This document shows positions 10,902-18,706 of a stretch of 50,355 nt of DNA, in pieces. Under the pieces are notes generated by a model. It saw nothing but the letters and a program-made list of their open reading frames with translations, was not told where the DNA came from and did not search any database. Source of the stretch: Paracoccaceae bacterium (GTDB taxonomy: Bacteria > Pseudomonadota > Alphaproteobacteria > Rhodobacterales > Rhodobacteraceae). The stretch lies in the NCBI GenBank assembly GCA_028284605.1, contig JANQRL010000005.1, positions 1 to 50,355 on the forward strand. Direction: 5' to 3'. Each line of letters opens with the position of its first letter. Positions within the stretch are counted from its first letter, which is position 1. The position numbers and the translations under genes are program-made.

Positions 10902-11852
10902 TCAGAGCGTTTCGACCACCTCGCCGCCGAAGGCGCTATAGCCGTCCCGCAGGAGCGCCTGCCGGGCCGCGAAATCCTCGGGCACGACATAGCCGGCGCG
11001 GGCCCGGAAATCGCCGTCATAGCCGCCGAAATAGACCGCGCGACGAGCGGCAAGGGGCTGGAGCCGCAGCTCCCTCGCGAAGCTGTGGCCGAGCCCGGCG
11101 AGGCGGAAGCCGGGGGCGGCGGCCTGGGGTTCCAGGAAGCCCTCGACGGAAAGCTGGCGCATCGTCTCCACATTGCCCCTGAACCGGCCCTCCCGCACCC
11201 GGGTCGCGACGAAGCTCTCGCCGTCATGGCGCCCGGTGAGCGTCACATAGGCCCCCTCGGTCGGCGCGATCCGGCCCCGCGCGCCGCGCACCGGTACGCC
11301 GCCGACGGTCACCCCGGTGACGCCGCCGCGCCCCGCGACGCCGGCGATGAGATCGGCCGGCTGATCGGCCGGATCGATCCGGCTGGCCACCACACCCTCG
11401 CGCGACCAGACCCCGCTGACCGTGACGCGCTCGCCAAAGGTCACGCTTCCGAGGCTGCCCGGCTCGCGCAGCACCGGCGCGCCGTTGACCGTCAGCGCGC
11501 CGCCAGGCCCGAGCCGCGCGGGGCCGATCAGCGGAAACCCGATCTGGACCTGCCGCGCCACCAGCCGATCGCGGCTGCGGGTCGCGAAGATCGTCAGTTC
11601 CTGCCCGCGCCGCAGCGCGCTGTCGGAGACCGCGCCGAAATGGCTGCGGATGGAGGTGGCGCCGGTGACCTCGACCCGCAGCCCGTTGACGATCAGGCTG
11701 GAGAAATCCGTCAGGACCCCGACGATCCCGGTGCCGCCGATACCGCCCTCGAACGGGTCGTCGGAGCGCGTCACGATGGCCGGCGTGGCGCAGGCCGTGA
11801 CCAGGCTCGACCCCATCAGGCCCAGGAGTGTTCGGCGCTTCAGCGGGATCAC
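10902..11852 (-). CDS. DUF5666 lipoprotein
   Basis: 316 residues. It starts at GTG 11852, four bases after the stop of the DUF6502 gene, and has a lipoprotein signal: KRR, a hydrophobic stretch and the lipobox VTAC at about residues 18-21. The rest consists of repeated beta-rich modules of about 60-70 residues ([20 protein letters not shown]), which fits DUF5666. It is probably anchored in the cell envelope. No catalytic residues are recognisable. Translational coupling to the upstream DUF6502 gene is likely. The convergent neighbour on the other side ends 21 bases away. Confidence 0.78.
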   Translation of the reverse strand: MIPLKRRTLLGLMGSSLVTACATPAIVTRSDDPFEGGIGGTGIVGVLTDFSSLIVNGLRVEVTGATSIRSHFGAVSDSALRRGQELTIFATRSRDRLVARQVQIGFPLIGPARLGPGGALTVNGAPVLREPGSLGSVTFGERVTVSGVWSREGVVASRIDPADQPADLIAGVAGRGGVTGVTVGGVPVRGARGRIAPTEGAYVTLTGRHDGESFVATRVREGRFRGNVETMRQLSVEGFLEPQAAAPGFRLAGLGHSFARELRLQPLAARRAVYFGGYDGDFRARAGYVVPEDFAARQALLRDGYSAFGGEVVETL

Positions 11853-11856
11853 GTCG

Positions 11857-12693
11857 TCACTTCCCTTCCGATTCGTCCCCGGACGGTACGGCGTCCTCGC
11901 GGTAGAAATAAACGCCGAACCTGTAGCGCTCGGTCGCACCAGCGCCGCCGCCATCGGCCCTTTGCAGATCGGCGCTCTCGGCATTGAGGTCTTCGAGGAC
12001 TTTCTGGCTCAGCTCCCGCGCCCGGGCCTCGATCCGGTCGACCGAGGCGGGGGTCAGGCGATTGTAGAACACCGCCCGTTCGAGATAGGGCGAATCCTCG
12101 GCGCGCAGGTTTTCGGCGGCCGCCGCGAGGTGATCGCCGACATTGGCGGCGAAGAAGACCATCTTGTGATCGTCCGAAGTGGCGCCGAGCACGGCGCCCT
12201 CCGCGACCCGCAGGAGACCGTCCTCTCCCTCCTCCACGATGCCCTGGCGCAGCAGTTCGTCGAGGATTGTGCGCGGGCGGATATCGCGGTTCACGCTCCG
12301 CACCAGGCTGTCGAAATCGCGCCCCTCCGCGCCGCTCCGGGCGAGCGGCCGGGGCTGACCGCCTTCGTCCTGCCACGCAGGCCGGCCGATCCACTGGCCC
12401 AGCACCGTGGCGAAGGTGGCGGATTTGGCGCGCGCCGCCTCCCAGCCCTCGCCCTCTTCGGCGCGAATGTCGCGGACGTCGCGCCGGTGGACCCCGGTCA
12501 GGAGCGTGACGCGGCTGTCGGTGGGCGGCGATCCGTCGATGCTGAACTCGTCGCTCGCCACCTCGACATAGACCCGTTTCAGCAGCCGATAGAAAGCCGG
12601 CGCCGTCACGCCATGGCGGATCAGCGTGCGCACCAGAGGGCGCAGAAGACCGCGCAGAACGCGCAGCAGGGCGTCGGGTTCGGCCGGCGTCAT
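11857..12693 (-). CDS. DUF6502 family protein
   Basis: 278 residues. The N-terminal part ([27 protein letters not shown], then [14 protein letters not shown]) looks like a winged-helix or helix-turn-helix region and matches the DUF6502 family. The function is unknown; a regulatory DNA-binding role is a guess from the fold. It is predicted to be cytoplasmic and is followed four bases later by the DUF5666 lipoprotein gene. Its promoter region is shared with the divergent fasciclin gene and carries three copies of an operator-like motif, which would fit autoregulation. Confidence 0.72.
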   Translation of the reverse strand: MTPAEPDALLRVLRGLLRPLVRTLIRHGVTAPAFYRLLKRVYVEVASDEFSIDGSPPTDSRVTLLTGVHRRDVRDIRAEEGEGWEAARAKSATFATVLGQWIGRPAWQDEGGQPRPLARSGAEGRDFDSLVRSVNRDIRPRTILDELLRQGIVEEGEDGLLRVAEGAVLGATSDDHKMVFFAANVGDHLAAAAENLRAEDSPYLERAVFYNRLTPASVDRIEARARELSQKVLEDLNAESADLQRADGGGAGATERYRFGVYFYREDAVPSGDESEGK

Positions 12694-12711
12694 GATGCGA
12701 ACCTACGCAGG

Positions 12712-12787
12712 GTGGGACATTTTTCCACAAATTTCTTGACGAAGGTCGGAACTGTGACATCTTGCCACTCGTGGAAAAAAATACCAC
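12712..12787. promoter_or_regulatory. Three copies of an operator-like motif in a divergent promoter
   Basis: TGGGACATTTTTCCAC (12713-12728) recurs as TGTGACATCTTGCCAC (12753-12768), 13 of 16 identical, exactly 40 bases downstream in the same orientation. A third copy, inverted, is GTGGAAAAAAATACCAC (12771-12787), 14 of 17 identical to the reverse complement of 12712-12728. The first and third copies have GTGG-N9-CCAC arms. TTGACG at 12736-12741 is a possible -35 for the rightward fasciclin gene, which would put the third copy near its transcription start. The binding protein is not known. Confidence 0.55.
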
Positions 12788-12864
12788 GCCGTGAGTCGCC
12801 TCAGGGACGGGGCGGCGAACCGGACCATTCGCCTGAGGGATCGGGCGCCAACAGGAAAGGTACG

Positions 12865-13362
12865 ATGATGAACCGACGCTCCGTTCTAAAGATTGGAACC
12901 GCCGGCCTTGGCGCCGCCCTGGTGACCGGCTGCGCGATGCCGATGGCCGGCACGCCCGATATCGTGGACACCGCGGTCGCCGCGGGCTCGTTCACCACGC
13001 TGGTCGCGGCGGTCCAGGCCGCCGGCCTCGTGGACACGCTGAAAGGCCCCGGCCCCTTCACCGTCTTCGCCCCCACCGACGATGCCTTCGCGGCCCTGCC
13101 CGCCGGCACGGTCGAGACCCTGCTTCAGCCCGAGAACCTCGACACGCTGCGCTCGATCCTGACCTACCATGTGGTCGCCGGGAATTTCCCCGCCGCCAGC
13201 CTCCTTGGCACCCGCGGGAGCCTGACCAGCGTGCAGGGTCAGGGCCTCCATATCGACGGCCGCGACGGCGTGCGGGTCGAGAACGCCACTGTGATTACGC
13301 CCGACGTATTCGCCTCCAACGGCGTCATCCACGTCATCGACGCGGTCATGCTGCCGAGCTGA
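12865..13362 (+). CDS. Fasciclin-domain lipoprotein
   Basis: 165 residues. It has a twin-arginine N-terminus (NRRSVLKIG) and the lipobox LVTGC near residue 20, so it should be a lipid-anchored envelope protein. One FAS1 domain follows with the usual H1 box [16 protein letters not shown], the YH motif in ILTYHVV and the H2 box [16 protein letters not shown]1 proteins mediate adhesion or bind small ligands; this one's partner is unknown. Two adjacent ATG codons (12865, 12868) are equivalent. It is divergent from the DUF6502-DUF5666 pair and shares its promoter region. Confidence 0.88.
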   Translation: MMNRRSVLKIGTAGLGAALVTGCAMPMAGTPDIVDTAVAAGSFTTLVAAVQAAGLVDTLKGPGPFTVFAPTDDAFAALPAGTVETLLQPENLDTLRSILTYHVVAGNFPAASLLGTRGSLTSVQGQGLHIDGRDGVRVENATVITPDVFASNGVIHVIDAVMLPS

Positions 13363-13672
13363 TCGCCGGGCGCTTGCCACGGCGATAGAGAGCAGCGAGG
13401 CCGTCGTCATCCGAACGCGGAAGGGGTCCCGGTCTCGGCCGGTCCGGCCCGGAAGTCCGCAAGGGGCGGGGGAAAGAGAGGGCCCCCGCCCCTCGATAGG
13501 CACGGCGCCGAGCCGGGGGCACGGGCCATCGGATAGACCGGAGGCCAGGGCCGGCCATCGGCGCGCGCCGTATCGGTCCTCTCCAGCGCAAACATTGTGT
13601 CTTGTGCGTGCCGGATCCGGTCGAGACCGACACGCCGTGCCAGTGTTACCCCAGCACCGGTCGACGCCGCCC
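13363..13672. other. Convergent gap with a strong hairpin
   Basis: No gene is supported between the fasciclin stop and the stop of the riboswitch-controlled gene. The region contains a perfect 10-bp GC stem (13463-13472 with 13483-13492, 10-base loop). With no T run on either side it is at best a bidirectional Rho-assisted or structural terminator for the two convergent genes. Nothing else stands out. Confidence 0.5.
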
Positions 13673-13975
13673 TCAGATATTCAGCCGCCGCGCCTTCGCC
13701 CCTCCGCGCCGACCCGGGCGGGGCAGCGTCAGATCCATCGGGCGGGGCGGCATCCGGGTCGCCTCCACCAGAAGCTCGCAGAACACCGCAACCGGCGGAT
13801 CGGTGCGGATAAAGGGCTGCGCGATGGTATAGGCCCGCAGCGCCTCGGTCTGGAAATTGCTGTCGCCCGGCAATCCGGCGAGCCATTGCATGAAGCCGAG
13901 CCGCCCAAGCTCGCGGGCCCGGTCGGTCGTGTCGGTCTGGGTCTGGAGTCCGAAGAGGACTTTTTCGAGTTTCAT
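13673..13975 (-). CDS. Small protein of unknown function under a cobalamin riboswitch
   Basis: 100 residues, MKLEKVLFGL at the start and an Arg-rich tail (RPGRRGGAKARR). No signal peptide, no membrane segment and no motif I recognise. GGAGG lies 5 bases before the ATG at 13975. The gene begins about 110 bases after the end of a cobalamin riboswitch on the same strand, and nothing else follows before the convergent fasciclin gene, so it appears to be the only target. A role in cobalamin uptake, repair or in replacing a B12-dependent step is inferred from the riboswitch alone. Confidence 0.75.
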   Translation of the reverse strand: MKLEKVLFGLQTQTDTTDRARELGRLGFMQWLAGLPGDSNFQTEALRAYTIAQPFIRTDPPVAVFCELLVEATRMPPRPMDLTLPRPGRRGGAKARRLNI

Positions 13976-13979
13976 TGCG

Positions 13980-14000
13980 CCCTCCGCGCAAGGGGGAGGG
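13980..14000 (-). promoter_or_regulatory. Shine-Dalgarno-sequestering hairpin
   Basis: On the minus strand CCCTCC (13995-14000) can pair with GGAGGG (13980-13985), which contains the ribosome-binding site of the 100-residue gene, across a 9-base loop. This is a plausible translational expression platform for the riboswitch upstream. Confidence 0.5.
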
Positions 14001-14087
14001 GATTTTCGGGAAACGCCCGGGCCGGAGCCCGATGATGGGACCCCCCATCGCGCGCCTCGCCGGGGCACCCCGCCCGGGTTGCGGTTC

Positions 14088-14274
14088 ACGATGGCAGGTC
14101 TCCTGACTTGCGGCTCACGGCGATCCCGAACCTTCCCGGGCCTCCGGCCCAGTGGCATCACTCGGGGTCGCTCACCGCCTACAGTTGCGGGGGCAGTCGC
14201 GGAATTGGGGCAAGCCCCGCACCGCATTCCCTTTTCATCCCGACCCGCCCGGAGGCGACGCGGGACACCATCGC
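14088..14274 (-). ncRNA. Cobalamin (AdoCbl-type) riboswitch
   Basis: Read on the minus strand, the conserved blocks occur in the usual order: GATGAAAAGGGAATGCGGTG, then GACTGCCCCCGCAACTGTAG, then GATGCCACTG, CGGGAAGG and the 3' box GTCAGGAGACCTGCC. The P1 stem is visible as CGATGG (complement of 14268-14273) pairing with CCATCG (complement of 14089-14094). The class follows from these sequence blocks, which match the Rfam cobalamin family. The downstream gene is the 100-residue protein at 13673-13975. Confidence 0.93.
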
Positions 14275-14738
14275 CACAATGGATAGGGGCTGGCGCGGCG
14301 GGCTGTCAACAGATTGTGTGCTGCAACTGCAAGATCGGCCGATCAGGTGCGGATATCGACGGTTCCGGGCCCGGCGGGCCCCGCCGCGTCGATATCCGGA
14401 ACGACGTCGATCCGCCGGGTAGGAAATCCTCCACCAAAGCGGTCGTCCCGGTGAGCGGCGGCGCGTCGGGATCGGCATGACGCCCAAGCCGCCCGGTCCG
14501 GCGCGGCAGACCGGAGAGGGTGGCCAACCGCCCGTCGCGGGCCGGCGGGCTGACGCGGATCGGTCAGGCAGGACGTGCGGTCGACCTCGAACGTGGCGTC
14601 GAAGCCCGGCATGAGATCGGCTCCCGGAGAACCCGTGTCCGATGTGATCGCGATGAAGCGATCGGGACCCTTGACGCCGTCCCGGGAACAGGTCGCCAAA
14701 CGGCATCGGGACGGGTCGTCCTGCCGCCGTTTCCGGCC
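14275..14738. other. Gap with a long hairpin, no supported gene
   Basis: 464 bases between the riboswitch and the serine hydrolase stop. An 11-bp perfect inverted repeat (14351-14361 with 14387-14397) encloses a second GC-rich stem, giving a hairpin of about 47 bases that could terminate transcripts on either strand. A minus-strand open frame around 14343-14699 begins with TTG and resembles no family I know, so it is not called. Otherwise nothing is seen. Confidence 0.45.
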
Positions 14739-15944
14739 TTATTGCAACAGGGTCTCCTGTGCCCGGGCAATGGCCCGGAACACGGCCACACTCTCGTGGT
14801 CGCGGATGTCGAAATCGTAATCCGCGCTGGTCTTCACGATCACCACCTCGCGGGCCGCATCGACATAGATGTACTGCCCCCAGATGCCGATCGCGAGGAA
14901 CTCGTCCTGCGGCTCCTCGGGCACCCACCAGTGATAGCCGTAACCGAAGGTCCAGAACGAGGCCGGGTTGTCGCCCGGTTCCAGATGCGGCGCCTCCGGG
15001 CGGGTCGAGGCGGCGACCCACTCGGCGGGGACGATCCGCACCCCGTCCCGCGCGCCACCCTCCAGATAGAGCCGCCCGAACCGGGCATAGTCGCGCAGCA
15101 CCGCGTTGAGGCAGCAGAACGGCAGCACGGGCCCGGCGCGGCCTGTGTTCCAGAACGCATCGGCCTCGGCCCCCATCGGGCCCCAGAGCCGACTTTCGAG
15201 ATAGGTTTCCAGGGGTTCTCCCGTCGCGGCTTCGAGGGCGAGGCCGAGGGCGATGCTGTCGGAGCTGATGTAGTCGTTGTAGGTCCCGGGGTCGCGGACC
15301 CGTTCCAGCCCGGCCAGCACCTCCTCCATCGGTGTGCCCGCCGCGAGGCCGAAGAAGAGCCGGTTCACGTCGGACATCGGGTTGTTGTAATCCTCGTCGA
15401 AGGCGACGCCCGAGGACATGGTGAGCGCGTCGCGGAAGCTGACGCCGGCATAGCCCGACCCGGTCAGCGCCGGCAGGTAGCTCTCGAGCGGGTCGTCGAT
15501 GCTCTCGATATGGCCTTCGTCGACGGCGATCCCGATCAGGGCGGAGAGCACCGATTTGGCGACTGACCAGGACGTGAAGGGCGAGGTCTCGTCGGCGCCG
15601 AGGCGGTAGTCTTCGTGGGTGATGGCGCCGGCCCGCACCACCAGAAGACCGGTCGTGTCGGTGGCCTCCAGAAACGCCGCCAGATCGCGGGTCTCGCCCT
15701 CATATACGTAGCTCTCGGGGAGCGGCTCAGCCGAGGCGCCGAAGGCCCAGACCTCGCCGCTCCGCGCGATATCGCGGGCCGGGAAGACCCGATCCATGGC
15801 CCGGAAGTTTTCGACCCGACTGGCCTCGGAGAAGAGCGTGATGCCGGCCCAGTAGGGGCTTGAGCGCAGCCAGATGTAGCCCCCGAGACCGAGGAGGGAG
15901 AGGATCGCGAGGGTGGCGAGGCCGAAGCGGAGGACGCGGCGCAT
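14739..15944 (-). CDS. Serine hydrolase, beta-lactamase/6-aminohexanoate-dimer-hydrolase type
   Basis: 401 residues. One N-terminal membrane anchor (about residues 6-24) precedes a class C beta-lactamase-like fold. The nucleophile motif SxxK is SVAK in FTSWSVAKSVLSAL and the tyrosine motif is in TYNDYISSDS. The sequence resembles the PF00144 group that includes 6-aminohexanoate dimer hydrolases and esterases; the substrate is unknown and antibiotic resistance should not be assumed. The ATG at 15944 has GGAG nine bases upstream and was preferred over a TTG at 15959. It is divergent from a LytTR regulator. Confidence 0.85.
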   Translation of the reverse strand: MRRVLRFGLATLAILSLLGLGGYIWLRSSPYWAGITLFSEASRVENFRAMDRVFPARDIARSGEVWAFGASAEPLPESYVYEGETRDLAAFLEATDTTGLLVVRAGAITHEDYRLGADETSPFTSWSVAKSVLSALIGIAVDEGHIESIDDPLESYLPALTGSGYAGVSFRDALTMSSGVAFDEDYNNPMSDVNRLFFGLAAGTPMEEVLAGLERVRDPGTYNDYISSDSIALGLALEAATGEPLETYLESRLWGPMGAEADAFWNTGRAGPVLPFCCLNAVLRDYARFGRLYLEGGARDGVRIVPAEWVAASTRPEAPHLEPGDNPASFWTFGYGYHWWVPEEPQDEFLAIGIWGQYIYVDAAREVVIVKTSADYDFDIRDHESVAVFRAIARAQETLLQ

Positions 15945-15995
15945 AACGGGAGGCTCCAAATGGATCGGTTCAGCGGTTAGGCTCCGGTGCGATGG

Positions 15996-16820
15996 ATGGC
16001 ACCGCCCGGCAAGCGCCGCGTCGCCAACGGCACGGGGAAATTCGTGAACGACACACCGGTCTCCTTCACGCTGTCAGAGGCGCGGGCGCTCGCGGCGCGG
16101 CCCCGGTTCTGGCTCGTCTTCGCCGGGACCGCGGCGGTGCTGGCACTTATGGGACCGTTCGGGACCTACGAGGCGCTGACCCTCCCGGCCCGCGCGCTCT
16201 ACTGGGGCGTCGCCAGCCTCGGCGCGTTCTGGGTCGGTTTCCTGACCTCAATAGCGACAGCGAGCCAGGCGGAGGATTGGGGGGTACCGCCAGCCCCCGC
16301 GCTGATCCTGGGAGGGGTGGCCGCCGCCCTGCCGATCTCCGCCCTCTTCGGCGTGCTGAACGCGGTCTTCCTCGACGTGCCGTTCGTCAGCGGCGCGCGG
16401 GGCGCCCTGCCCTACGCGGCCGGGATCGCGGTGATCGTGGGCGCGATCTACGAAATGCTCGAAGGCCGGCTGCCCGCGCCTGCCACCGATCCGGCCGCCG
16501 AGGCGGACTGGTTGGCGCGCCTGCCGCCGGAGGTCGGGCGCGACATCGTCACCCTCCAGGCACAGGACCACTATGTGTCGGCCCGGACCATCAAGGGCGA
16601 GGCGCTGGTGCGCAGCGCGCTCTCGGAGGCAGCGGCGGCACTGGGCCCACAGGGGCTCCGGGTACATCGATCCTGGTGGGCGGCGACCGCCCATATGGCA
16701 GGTCTCGAACGGGAGGGCAGCGCGCTGCGGCTGCGACTGCGGGACGGCACGCAAGTCCCGGTCGGCCGGGCCTATCGCAAGGAGGTGCGGGCGGCGCTCC
16801 GCGCGGCACCGGGACCCTAG
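15996..16820 (+). CDS. Membrane-bound LytTR-domain transcription regulator
   Basis: About 274 residues. Four hydrophobic helices fill roughly residues 30-150. The C-terminal LytTR DNA-binding domain (about 175-270) shows the family pattern IVTLQAQDHYVSARTIKG and VHRSWWAA, ending with VPVGRAYRKEVR. It should bind DNA while held at the inner membrane, as in other LytTR proteins without a receiver domain; the signal is unknown. The start is uncertain: GTG 15987, ATG 15996 or GTG 16044 (giving VNDTPVSFTL) are all possible, with no clear ribosome-binding site. It is convergent with the next gene, whose stop is 9 bases away. Confidence 0.83.
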   Translation: MAPPGKRRVANGTGKFVNDTPVSFTLSEARALAARPRFWLVFAGTAAVLALMGPFGTYEALTLPARALYWGVASLGAFWVGFLTSIATASQAEDWGVPPAPALILGGVAAALPISALFGVLNAVFLDVPFVSGARGALPYAAGIAVIVGAIYEMLEGRLPAPATDPAAEADWLARLPPEVGRDIVTLQAQDHYVSARTIKGEALVRSALSEAAAALGPQGLRVHRSWWAATAHMAGLEREGSALRLRLRDGTQVPVGRAYRKEVRAALRAAPGP

Positions 16821-16829
16821 CAGTCCGTG

Positions 16830-18521
16830 TCAATTGCGGCAGCCCTGCCCCGCCTCGCCGCCGCAATGGGCCTTGAGCCGCGCGATATCCGCGTCCGACC
16901 ACCCCTCGACCCCGGTTACGGCGACCCAGGCGTCGATGTAGTGCTCGGCCGCGTAGTTGTGCCCGAAGCCCGGCGGCGCGGAGAGGGCGACCATCATGTC
17001 GAGGGCGAGTTGGAACTGCGTGACGAAGGGTGTGAAGCCGAGATCGGGATAGACATCGGGTGCCGGCGCCTCGCGCATCCAGACCGGGGCACGCAGGGCC
17101 GCCTCCGCCTCGAAGAACACGATGGGGTCGGAGGCGTATTGCAGGAACACGATGCGCATATCGCCCCAGGGCGCATCGCCGTCGAGCCCGCCGAACTGGC
17201 TTTGATAGCGCACCAGATTGCCGTCATCGATCCTCGGCAGCACATAGGGACTGTCCGGGTTCCGGTTCGCGTTGACCTGCTGCCAGAGGGTGGAGGGAAA
17301 CGGCGGCCCGGCCCAGAGCGCGCCATCGATCGGGTCGTTCAGGATGCGGAAGATGTTGACCGCATGCATCGACGACCATGCGCCGAGGCTGAGCCCGTGG
17401 ATATAGAGCCGGGGCCGGCTCTCTTCCGGCAGGGTCTTCCAGTAATCGTAGACAATGCGAACCGTGACCTCGGCCTGATCGAGGCCGGATTGGGTCTCGA
17501 AGATCAACGCGAAAGGGCTTTGCAGGTTGGAATACTGCACAGCGACCGTGGCGACATCGCCGTCGAGGAGATATTCGAGGGGGTCGTGACTGCCGGGATC
17601 GAGCCAGCCGGTGCCGGTGGGGCTCGCGATCACCAGAACCTCGCGGGCAAAAGCGTCGAGGCGGAGCAGTTCCTCCAGCGCGATTTCGGCGCGACGGACC
17701 GGATCGGGGTGCTGGGCGCGGCCGACATAGACCCGGAGCGGGTTCAGCGCCGGGCGGCCGGTGAAGGCGGCAATGGCCCCGGCATCGGGCCCGAGCCGGA
17801 CGAAATCGCGCCCCGGCTTGCCCATCCGCTGCCAGTCGATACCGCTTTCCACAGTACCCACACGCCACGGATCGGTGGGCGCCTCGGCCTCCGGCTCGAT
17901 GAGGTTCTGCGCCGCGGCGTAGACGGTATCCATCGCCCGATAGGCCGGATCGACGATGCCGCGATTGACCACGAAAAGGAGCAGGACGACGACCAGCACT
18001 GTCGCTACGACATTCGCGGTCCGCTCGGGGATCACCCGGTAGAGTCGGCGTCGCAGCCGGTCGAAGATCCATTGCACGGCAAACCCGATCAGCACGGTCA
18101 GCGCGAAGACCGCGAGCGCCACGCCGATCATCGCGAGGGTATGCACCTCCTCGGTCGGCGGCATGTTGAGCCGCTCACGAATGCCGTTCTGCGAACCCCG
18201 GTTGCGCCAGAGCGCGGCGACGACGAGGCCCGCCACCGGCAGAGCCAGCGCGATCTGCACTCCCCGCGCGACCGGGCCGTAGAACCGGGGCAGCCCCATC
18301 GCGCCCCAGAGCGCGCGGAAAAACTGACCGATCATGAACCCGACCCCCATCATCAGCCCCCCAAGCGCCCCTTGCAGCAGCCAGGAACGCGGGATCAGAG
18401 ACGGTGTGAGCGAGGCGGCAAAGAAGAGCAGCCCCAGAAGGAGCGGCATCAGCGCCAGTCCGATGAACGCGGGCGGATGTCTCGGCTCCATGGCGGGTCG
18501 GTCCGGGGTAGCGGGGCCCAT
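16830..18521 (-). CDS. Membrane alpha/beta-hydrolase (Abhydrolase_9 family)
   Basis: 563 residues. Several transmembrane helices fill residues 15-200 (Abhydrolase_9_N), followed by a hydrolase domain (about 240-550, PF10081). The nucleophile elbow is GLSLGAWSS in LYIHGLSLGAW, and a late HNYAAEHY could supply the histidine. The active site probably faces the periplasm. No substrate is known; lipid or ester cleavage is a guess from the fold. The start at 18521 has only a weak ribosome-binding site; ATG 18491 is the alternative. It is divergent from the trehalose genes. Confidence 0.82.
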   Translation of the reverse strand: MGPATPDRPAMEPRHPPAFIGLALMPLLLGLLFFAASLTPSLIPRSWLLQGALGGLMMGVGFMIGQFFRALWGAMGLPRFYGPVARGVQIALALPVAGLVVAALWRNRGSQNGIRERLNMPPTEEVHTLAMIGVALAVFALTVLIGFAVQWIFDRLRRRLYRVIPERTANVVATVLVVVLLLFVVNRGIVDPAYRAMDTVYAAAQNLIEPEAEAPTDPWRVGTVESGIDWQRMGKPGRDFVRLGPDAGAIAAFTGRPALNPLRVYVGRAQHPDPVRRAEIALEELLRLDAFAREVLVIASPTGTGWLDPGSHDPLEYLLDGDVATVAVQYSNLQSPFALIFETQSGLDQAEVTVRIVYDYWKTLPEESRPRLYIHGLSLGAWSSMHAVNIFRILNDPIDGALWAGPPFPSTLWQQVNANRNPDSPYVLPRIDDGNLVRYQSQFGGLDGDAPWGDMRIVFLQYASDPIVFFEAEAALRAPVWMREAPAPDVYPDLGFTPFVTQFQLALDMMVALSAPPGFGHNYAAEHYIDAWVAVTGVEGWSDADIARLKAHCGGEAGQGCRN

Positions 18522-18706
18522 TCGTGTTACCGGAGGGGCACCGCCGACTCAACGTCCGCGCTGCGGCGGTGGGCCATATTGACCGGAAACCACATGCGGG
18601 CTTGCATCGGAACCCGTCATTGGTTTGCCATGTGAGGGTGTTACGCGGGTCCGCCGGAGTCTCAGAGCGGCCCCGCGCTCCGCACGGCAATGGGGAAGGG
18701 CCTGGC

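Noticed and set aside
14343-14699. Minus-strand open frame of 118 codons in the gap before the riboswitch
   Set aside because: TTG start, no ribosome-binding site and no recognisable domain; overlaps the nested hairpin. Not strong enough to call.
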